From assembly GCA_011049385.1 (NCBI GenBank), contig DSBX01000123.1, positions 1-5,451 of the forward strand: DNA of 5,451 nt, given 5' to 3'. Below the pieces are notes generated by a model. It made no database searches, was not told the DNA's origin, and saw only the letters and a list, made by a program, of their open reading frames with translations. Made by a program: the position numbers and the translations under genes. Below, piece by piece: positions 1-4,729 of this stretch. Each line of letters opens with the position of its first letter. Positions within the stretch are counted from its first letter, which is position 1. This DNA comes from Caldifarciminota bacterium (lineage in GTDB: Bacteria > Hydrothermota > Tepidihabitantia > Tepidihabitantales > Tepidihabitantaceae).

Positions 1-159
1 ATCTTCGCCTACCAGGTGCTGGTCAACATCGGCATGCTTCTCGGCCTCCTGCCGATTACCGGCATCGCCCTGCCCTTCATCAGCTATGGCGGGTCCGGCC
101 TCGTCGCTCAGTATGCGATGGTCGGCCTCGTGCTCAATGTCAGCGGTCGCCCGGAATGA
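1..159 (+). CDS. rodA: RodA-like SEDS peptidoglycan glycosyltransferase, C-terminal fragment
   Basis: The reading frame is open from the first base and ends at TGA 157-159, giving 52 visible residues; the start lies outside the window. The fragment holds a hydrophobic helix, the signature LPITGIALPFISYGGSG, and a last membrane segment ending LVLNVSGRPE. This LPxTGIxLPFxSYGGS loop and final helix are the conserved C-terminus of SEDS proteins (FtsW/RodA/SpoVE), integral membrane enzymes that polymerise lipid II into glycan strands. The TGI form before LPF favours RodA (elongation, partner of a class B PBP), since FtsW usually reads LPTKGLTLPLISYGGS. FtsW remains possible because only about 50 residues are seen. 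The stop overlaps the rlmN start (ATGA), so the two are probably cotranscribed. Confidence 0.85.
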   Translation: MFAYQVLVNIGMLLGLLPITGIALPFISYGGSGLVAQYAMVGLVLNVSGRPE

Positions 160-1208
160 AGCCGGACATCCGCTCCCTGACCCGGGCCGACCTGGCCGAC
201 CTCTGCCGCGAGTTCGGCTGGGAGCAGTACCGAGGCCGCCAGCTCTACACCTGGCTCTGGCAGAAGCAGGTCACCGGCTTCGCCGCGATGACCAACATCA
301 GCATCGCCCGGCGCGAGGAACTGGCCCGGCGTTTCCGTCTCTTCATCCCCGAGACCATCGCCCGCCGCGAGGGCCCGGACGGAACCGCGCGCTTCACCTT
401 CCGCCTCGAAGACGGCGCGGTCGTCGAGTCGGTCTACATCCCGGACCGCGACCGCCGCACCGCCTGCCTCTCGACTCAGGTCGGCTGCGCGCTGGGTTGC
501 CGCTTCTGCCGCACTGCTCGCCTCGGATTCACGCGCGACCTCGGCTGGCACGAAATCGCCGGCCAGGCGCTGGAGGTCGCCCGGGTCGTGCCCGACCGGC
601 TCACCAACATCGTGCTGATGGGAATGGGCGAACCGCTCGCCAACTACGAAGCGACGGTGACCGCTGTCGCGGAGCTCAACGCGCCCGCCGGCCTCAACAT
701 CGGCGCGCGGCGCATCACTGTCTCGACCGCGGGCCTGCCCGCCGCCATCCGCCGGTTCGCCCGCTTTCCCCTGCAGGTTCGACTCGCGGTGTCGCTCAAC
801 GCCGCCGACGACGAAACACGCGATCGGCTGATGCCGGTCAACCGCCGCCATCCGCTGGCCTCGGTCATCGCTGCGGTACGGGAGTTCATCGAGGTCAGAA
901 ACAAACGCGTCACCTTCGAATACGTCCTGCTTCGGGGCATCAACGACCGGGACGAGGACGCCCGGCGGCTGGCCGCGCTACTGCGCGGGCTGTCCTGCAA
1001 GGTGAATCTCATCCTCTTCAACCCGTTTCCGGGAGCGGAAGGCGCGGGTGCGCAGGGTGAAACCTTCGCACCACCGGAGCCGGCCACGGCCGAACGCTTC
1101 GCGCAACTGCTCTACCCGCTTTTGCCCGCGGTCACAATCCGGCGCAGTCGAGGCGGCGAAATCGGCGGCGCCTGTGGCCAACTCGCCGCCGACGCGGACA
1201 GTTGCTAG
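156..1208 (+). CDS. rlmN: RlmN, dual-specificity 23S rRNA (adenine-2503-C2)/tRNA (adenine-37-C2) methyltransferase
   Basis: This 350-residue cytoplasmic radical-SAM enzyme would methylate C2 of A2503 in 23S rRNA and, as in E. coli, A37 of some tRNAs. The N-terminal accessory domain (about 1-95, with GWEQYRGRQLYTWLW) is typical of the family. The 4Fe-4S motif CALGCRFC gives cluster ligands Cys111, Cys115 and Cys118. GMGEP at 156-160 is the SAM-binding loop, and STAG (190-193) and SLNA (213-216) are further barrel motifs. Both mechanistic cysteines are present: Cys104, matching E. coli Cys118, and Cys340 in GGACGQLA, matching the methyl-carrying Cys355. The length is normal. The ATG lies inside the end of the rodA-like gene (ATGA) with only a weak ribosome site, so translation is probably coupled. 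Cfr (C8 methylation) is less likely, given the GACGQLA ending and the genomic setting. Confidence 0.96.
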   Translation: MKPDIRSLTRADLADLCREFGWEQYRGRQLYTWLWQKQVTGFAAMTNISIARREELARRFRLFIPETIARREGPDGTARFTFRLEDGAVVESVYIPDRDRRTACLSTQVGCALGCRFCRTARLGFTRDLGWHEIAGQALEVARVVPDRLTNIVLMGMGEPLANYEATVTAVAELNAPAGLNIGARRITVSTAGLPAAIRRFARFPLQVRLAVSLNAADDETRDRLMPVNRRHPLASVIAAVREFIEVRNKRVTFEYVLLRGINDRDEDARRLAALLRGLSCKVNLILFNPFPGAEGAGAQGETFAPPEPATAERFAQLLYPLLPAVTIRRSRGGEIGGACGQLAADADSC

Positions 1209-2518
1209 CCGTCCCGCTCGATGCAGGCGATACCGAACCGCGCCAGTTCTTCAAGCACGGGCCGGTAGATTTCGGGGCTGACCGGTATCTGGACGCCGGT
1301 GAGCCTCAGACGCCCGTCGAGTATCAACCGGGCTGCAATCGCGGCCGGCAACCCGACCGTCCGGGCCATCGCGCTCTCCCCGTCCGGCTCGCCCAGTACC
1401 ACCAGCGTCGAGGTGACCGGGACGGAAACCTCGCCCGGATGCTCAACCTCGAATTCGTGGTGGAGCACGACCATATCACGCTCACCCGGCCGGTAGGCCA
1501 TCCGGTCCAGCATCAGCTTCGCCAGGATGTCAAGGTTTGAACCGCGCTCAATGCCGACCGGCTCATCGTTGAAGAAACCGAGCCAGGCCAGGTTGACGAC
1601 AACCGGCGCATCCGGAGAGACTCCCAGCCGTTCCGACACCGCTCGCCTCAGGTCCCCGTCGTTGGACACGCACTCGCGGACCCAGTCCGCGCAGGTCAGG
1701 TCAGCAAGGTCATCCCGCTCCCGATCATCGAGCAGGTCGAGATCGGCAATCGCCTTGAGCGTCTCGCACCAACCGGGGTAGCGCAGTGTCCCCCTGAGCA
1801 TCGTCCTGATACCGGCCAGGCCGTACCGCTCGACGTAAGGCAGGGAATCGCGGTTCGGGTAGGCCTCGAAGGCGTCCTGTCCGGGAACCTCCAGCCGCCA
1901 GCGATGGCCGAAGAGCTCGCGACCGGGCACGAACACCTCCTTGCCGTCATCGAGGTAGCGGGCATCGTTGCGTCCGGCCATCACGACGCCCTTCGGGCTC
2001 CAGGAGAACTTGTAGCCGAGTGGATTGTTGTTGGCCTCGGGCCCGGGCAGGCCGCCGCAATAGGAACGGAAGTGGGTGACACGACCACCGGCCTCCTGCA
2101 CCCGGTGGATCAGGGCCATCGCCGACATGTGGTCAATCCCCGGGTCGAGCCCGACTTCGTTGAGCAGGAGAACGCCGGCGTCGCGGGCCGCCGCATCGAG
2201 CGCGCGCATCTCCTCACTGACGTATGAGGTCGTCACCAGCGGCCGACTCTGCCGCAGGCAGTGACCGGCAACCCGGACGTGGTGGGCATACGGCAGGAGG
2301 CTTACGACCAGGTCGTGCTCGACCACCGCCTCGCCGAGTTCGCGCTCGTTATCGGCGCTCATCTCGAGCCACGCGCCGTTCGGGTATCCCTCCACCAGCC
2401 TTCTTGCTCTCGCCGGTTCGATGTCGGCGACCGTCACCCGGCACCCGGCCTCGCCGAGGAGATAGCGCACCAGCGGGCCGGAAACCAGCCCGGCGCCGAG
2501 CACGAGAACACTCTTCAC
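1205..2518 (-). CDS. Saccharopine dehydrogenase, Lys9-type (L-glutamate-forming), SDH half of LKR/SDH
   Basis: This 437-residue protein would oxidise saccharopine to L-alpha-aminoadipate 6-semialdehyde and glutamate with NAD(P)+. It opens with a Rossmann fold (VLVLGAGLVSGP, residues 4-15), followed by VSLLPYAHH (72-80). The stretches LNEVGLDPGIDHM (119-131), SYCGGLPGPE (152-161), NPLGYKFSWSPKG (165-177), AYPNRDS (219-225) and LRGTLRYPGW (241-250) match well what I recall of yeast Lys9 and the SDH domain of animal AASS. The length is normal for a stand-alone SDH. The start is GTG at 2518-2516, which overlaps the upstream TGA (GTGA), with GGAG 5 nt before it, so translation is likely coupled to the LKR gene. 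The TAG stop shares CTAG with the rlmN stop. Saccharopine degradation is the most likely direction; a role in lysine synthesis is not excluded. Confidence 0.92.
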   Translation of the reverse strand: MKSVLVLGAGLVSGPLVRYLLGEAGCRVTVADIEPARARRLVEGYPNGAWLEMSADNERELGEAVVEHDLVVSLLPYAHHVRVAGHCLRQSRPLVTTSYVSEEMRALDAAARDAGVLLLNEVGLDPGIDHMSAMALIHRVQEAGGRVTHFRSYCGGLPGPEANNNPLGYKFSWSPKGVVMAGRNDARYLDDGKEVFVPGRELFGHRWRLEVPGQDAFEAYPNRDSLPYVERYGLAGIRTMLRGTLRYPGWCETLKAIADLDLLDDRERDDLADLTCADWVRECVSNDGDLRRAVSERLGVSPDAPVVVNLAWLGFFNDEPVGIERGSNLDILAKLMLDRMAYRPGERDMVVLHHEFEVEHPGEVSVPVTSTLVVLGEPDGESAMARTVGLPAAIAARLILDGRLRLTGVQIPVSPEIYRPVLEELARFGIACIERDG

Positions 2519-3867
2519 CGGCGCTCCGCCTCTTCGAGGTGACGGCCGAGGTAACGGTAATCTTCGGTCAGCTCGCCGCGTCGAAGAATCAGCGCCCGGG
2601 CAAGCGGTGCCGGCAGCGTCCCGGCCGCGGCATCCGCGCCGCCATCGGCGGCCAGTGCCGGCACGAACGGCGCAAGCACGCGGCCGAATTCCTCGCTCGA
2701 ATCCACCGGTAGCTCACAGGGAAGGTTCTCCACCGCCATAACCACCACGCCGCGCCCGTCGGTACCCTCGACCGCGCGGTCGGTATCCGGGTCGTAGACA
2801 TACGTCGGATCGCCCGGGTCCGTTACCCGGACCGTCGCTTCGACCGCTCCGCGCACGTCACAGGAAATGTCGCCGATGACCTTGAGCCGTGGTCCGTCGG
2901 GCTTGGCAAACTCGCCACGCAGCCACTCACGGGTGACCAGCCGCGGGTAACGCTCGGTCCAGAAAATGCAGTTGACGAGCACGTCCAGGAACGGCAGGCG
3001 CTCCTCGAAAGCCGGCTTGAAGCGCTCCGGGTATCGGTAGTACTCGTCAAGGTCGAATGCCCGGCTCGGTTCTGCCGGCTCGGCCATATGCTCTTCGCGG
3101 AAGACGACGCGATAGATTGCAGCCTGCCCCGGGTGCGAAACCATACTCGAGGGCCGGAGCCCGCACAGCGCCGGCAGGTTCTCGGGAGTGACGTCAACCA
3201 CGCCCAGCGCGTCGAGCACTTCCAGCACCCCCCGGCCGACGTGACCGTAACCGGCAACTCCGATGACGAGCGGAACGTGCGGCCCGGGCAGGCCCTCGCG
3301 TCGAATCCGGTGCCGGAGCAGAACGACTTCCTTCATCAGCTCCCCGATGTTCTGGTGCGCGTGCGGCGGCTTGAGCCCGGCGAAAGGATTCTCGACACCC
3401 CGGGCCGCCAGCCTGCGGCCGAGCGCAATCAGCGTCTCCACCGCCCCGGCAATGCCGGCGAAGCGCCCGAAGAACACCAGCCTCCTGCCCGCGTCATCCG
3501 CTATCCGCTCGTAATCGAACAGGTCACAGCCCAATTCCATGAGCCGTTTCAGCATCGGCATGTTGTACGGTTGGCCCTTGATGACGTGCGCGAACAGAGC
3601 ATACCGCCCGCCCGGGCGGAAATAGTCAAGCGGCATCTCCTTGATTCCAAGGACGACCCGGCAGGTATCCAGGCTCTCGCTGATCACGGCTCCGGCCGCG
3701 CTGTACTCGTCATCAGGGAAAGCGCGGTTCGGGTCAGGCTGAACGGCAAAGCGCAGACCCACGGCCCGCACCAACTCCGCGACCTGGGAAGGTGTCAGCG
3801 GCGCCCGATGCTCCCAGCTGTTCTTGGTCTCCCGGCAGATGCCGACATCGTGTTCATAACAAGTCAT
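2515..3867 (-). CDS. Lysine-ketoglutarate reductase (saccharopine-forming), LKR half of LKR/SDH
   Basis: The product (450 residues from ATG 3867) would condense lysine with 2-oxoglutarate, using NAD(P)H, to form saccharopine. The N-terminal alanine dehydrogenase/PNT-type domain starts VGICRETKNSWEHRAPLTP. It carries GIKEMP (Lys76) and LFAHVIKGQ (His94), which align with the catalytic Lys77 and His96 of yeast Lys1. GRFAGIAGAVETL (near 134-146) and the glycine-rich dinucleotide loop GVAGYGHVGRG (203-213) follow. The late motifs VNCIFWTERYPRLVT, GDISCD (332-337) and ENLPCELPVDSSEEFG are characteristic of the LKR domain of AASS. A TTG at 3876 would add three residues, but it falls inside the likely -10 box, so ATG 3867 is preferred. 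There is no clear Shine-Dalgarno site. The gene is first in an operon with SDH, overlapping by GTGA; the fused animal and plant enzymes have the same domain order. Confidence 0.92.
   Translation of the reverse strand: MTCYEHDVGICRETKNSWEHRAPLTPSQVAELVRAVGLRFAVQPDPNRAFPDDEYSAAGAVISESLDTCRVVLGIKEMPLDYFRPGGRYALFAHVIKGQPYNMPMLKRLMELGCDLFDYERIADDAGRRLVFFGRFAGIAGAVETLIALGRRLAARGVENPFAGLKPPHAHQNIGELMKEVVLLRHRIRREGLPGPHVPLVIGVAGYGHVGRGVLEVLDALGVVDVTPENLPALCGLRPSSMVSHPGQAAIYRVVFREEHMAEPAEPSRAFDLDEYYRYPERFKPAFEERLPFLDVLVNCIFWTERYPRLVTREWLRGEFAKPDGPRLKVIGDISCDVRGAVEATVRVTDPGDPTYVYDPDTDRAVEGTDGRGVVVMAVENLPCELPVDSSEEFGRVLAPFVPALAADGGADAAAGTLPAPLARALILRRGELTEDYRYLGRHLEEAERR
2519..2527 (-). promoter_or_regulatory. 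Ribosome binding site deciding the GTG start of the SDH gene
   Basis: Read on the minus strand, GGAG (2527-2524) is followed by five bases and then GTG at 2518. This lies inside the last codons of the upstream LKR gene, whose TGA (2517-2515) overlaps the GTG. The site and the overlap together support GTG as the true start. The next residues (KSVLVLGAG) begin the first Rossmann strand, so no longer N-terminus is needed. Confidence 0.6.
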
Positions 3868-3875
3868 GAGCGACA

Positions 3876-3903
3876 ATCATAACCGGCGCGCCCGGTCAGT
3901 CAA
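3876..3903 (-). promoter_or_regulatory. Sigma70-like promoter of the LKR-SDH operon, probably leaderless
   Basis: On the minus strand TTGACT (3903-3898, 5 of 6 to TTGACA) is followed by a 16-nt spacer and TATGAT (3881-3876, 5 of 6 to TATAAT). Only 8 nt separate the -10 box from the ATG at 3867. The usual start point, about 7 nt past the -10 box, falls at 3869-3867, giving an mRNA with 0-2 leader bases. This agrees with the missing Shine-Dalgarno site. The boxes are seen directly; promoter use is inferred. Confidence 0.7.
3882..3896. repeat. 15-bp inverted repeat filling the LKR promoter spacer, possible operator
   Basis: ACCGG (3882-3886), CGCGC (3887-3891) and CCGGT (3892-3896) make a perfect 5-bp inverted repeat around a 5-bp centre. 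It occupies all but one base of the spacer between the -35 and -10 boxes, where a bound repressor or MerR-like activator would act. In DNA this GC-rich, short repeats occur by chance, so an operator role is only a suggestion. Confidence 0.35.
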
Positions 3904-3904
3904 C

Positions 3905-3930
3905 AGGGCGGAGAGATGAAGAAGGGACGA
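3905..3930 (-). other. Pyrimidine-rich tract after the lipoprotein gene, possible Rho-loading site
   Basis: The gap between the lipoprotein stop (3937-3935) and the LKR promoter has no hairpin that I can find. On the transcribed minus strand, 23 of 26 bases at 3930-3905 are C or U. A C-rich, G-poor unstructured RNA is the kind of sequence Rho loads on, so this may end or attenuate lipoprotein transcription before the next promoter. The tract is short for a full rut site, so the call is weak. Confidence 0.2.
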
Positions 3931-3934
3931 CGGC

Positions 3935-4639
3935 TCAGGGAACGTCAACCGGGACGGTCAGGTTGAAGGTCTCACCTTCAAGCCGGCCGCTGATGTTGAC
4001 CAGGTGACGACCGCCCGGCATCTCCACGCCCCCCCGAGTCCAGCCGCCCGAGACATAGACCGCGCCGGCCACCTTCGGCCCGGGCGCATCGGGGTCGAGC
4101 AGGGTCCCCAATCCCGGGAACTGCACCGCCATCGAGGTCAGTTCGAGATCGTAGTTGAAAACGAGCCGAAACTCGGTGGTGTCGCGCCCGGGACTGCGTA
4201 CGCCCTCAAGACTCTGGACCGGGTCTCGCCAGGGCCGCATGTTGACGAAACGCACATCGGTCGGTACCCCGGCAAAGACACCGATGGGCCCGCCTCCGAA
4301 ACCGGGTCGGTAGGCAGCACCGCCGACCCCGACCAGGTCCCGGTCGCTGATCCGGCCATCCTCGTCCACGTCACGCCAAGCCAGCAGGTAATACGAACCC
4401 GGCAGCATGCCCGTCAGCCGGAAAGAGGAACGCCGGGCGTCAACGCTGAACTCCGACACCCCGGCCACGACCGGCTCCCCACTCAGGTCATTGGTCTCGT
4501 ACAGCTCGATACGACTTCCGCGCACGTCACCGACGTAGCCCGCCTCCAGCCTCACCTCGCCCAGGACCGCCGTCTCCCCATCGCAGGCCGCGACGCTCAA
4601 CAGCAACATCGCCACAAAAACCGGCGCAAATCGCATCAT
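3935..4639 (-). CDS. Predicted lipoprotein with a beta-sandwich-like region and an EF-hand-like loop, function unknown
   Basis: This 234-residue protein has a type II signal peptide: Met-Met-Arg, a hydrophobic core FAPVFVAMLLLSV, then lipobox VAAC with lipidation at Cys19, the only cysteine. It should be anchored in a cell-envelope membrane. Asp at +2 is the inner-membrane retention signal in E. coli, but that rule may not hold here. Residues 28-90 look like alternating beta strands (GSRIELYETNDLSGEP, FRLTGMLPGSYYLLAWRD), resembling carboxypeptidase-regulatory or prealbumin-like modules. A 12-residue loop, DVDEDGRISDRD (90-101), has Asp at positions 1, 3, 5 and 12 and Gly at 6, as in a calcium-binding EF-hand or dockerin loop. 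The rest is strand-rich and not recognised. The gene has its own promoter and starts at tandem ATGs (4639 or 4636). It lies between a secreted-protein gene and the LKR operon; no functional link is evident. Confidence 0.8.
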   Translation of the reverse strand: MMRFAPVFVAMLLLSVAACDGETAVLGEVRLEAGYVGDVRGSRIELYETNDLSGEPVVAGVSEFSVDARRSSFRLTGMLPGSYYLLAWRDVDEDGRISDRDLVGVGGAAYRPGFGGGPIGVFAGVPTDVRFVNMRPWRDPVQSLEGVRSPGRDTTEFRLVFNYDLELTSMAVQFPGLGTLLDPDAPGPKVAGAVYVSGGWTRGGVEMPGGRHLVNISGRLEGETFNLTVPVDVP

Positions 4640-4648
4640 ACCGACTCG

Positions 4649-4676
4649 ATTCTAACCTGCGTGCCCAGCCTGTCAA
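4649..4676 (-). promoter_or_regulatory. Sigma70-like promoter of the lipoprotein gene, probably leaderless
   Basis: On the minus strand a perfect TTGACA (4676-4671) is followed by a 16-nt spacer and TAGAAT (4654-4649, 5 of 6 to TATAAT). The first ATG (4639) lies 9 nt beyond the -10 box, so transcription starting about 7 nt past it would leave a leader of only 0-3 bases. No Shine-Dalgarno site is present. The layout and spacer closely match the LKR promoter near 3890. Confidence 0.75.
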
Positions 4677-4718
4677 CGAAAGGCGCGGGACGCCCGAAGG
4701 CGTTCCGCGCGGCTTTCG
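4677..4718 (-). terminator. Strong hairpin with UUCG loop after the secreted-protein gene, likely terminator
   Basis: The arms 4677-4694 and 4699-4718 form an 18-pair stem (six outer pairs CGAAAG/CTTTCG, then twelve mostly GC pairs). It has a two-base bulge at 4711-4712 and one A-C mismatch as RNA from the minus strand (G-U from the plus strand). The minus-strand loop reads C(UUCG)G, an especially stable tetraloop. It begins 11 nt after the stop codon of the upstream gene. No proper U-run follows (the lower arm reads CUUUCG), so it may instead be a 3'-end stabiliser or an incomplete intrinsic terminator. Its base touches the -35 box of the next promoter. Confidence 0.6.
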
Positions 4719-4729
4719 AAAGGAGAGGG

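Noticed and set aside
108..851. 247-codon minus-strand frame opposite rlmN
   Set aside because: Composition-driven antisense frame with no recognisable motif and no promoter or ribosome site of note.
86..1060. 324-codon plus-strand frame overlapping rlmN
   Set aside because: The product is a low-complexity Arg/Pro/Gly-rich sequence with no domain; rlmN in the other frame has all catalytic motifs.
156..1208. Cfr-type resistance methyltransferase instead of RlmN
   Set aside because: Cfr shares the cluster and cysteine pair, but the N-terminal region, the GACGQLA ending and the housekeeping neighbour fit RlmN.
3088..3882. 264-codon plus-strand frame opposite the LKR gene
   Set aside because: It is an antisense shadow of a gene with clear family motifs and has no convincing start signal or conserved sequence.
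3868..3934. Lysine riboswitch or other leader RNA upstream of the LKR gene
   Set aside because: The gap is only about 67 bases and the predicted transcript has almost no leader, far too short for an L-box of roughly 170-200 nt.
3876..4677. The two similar promoters as remnants of a mobile-element insertion or duplication
   Set aside because: The similarity stops at the promoter boxes; the flanking sequences and genes are unrelated, and there are no terminal repeats or transposase.
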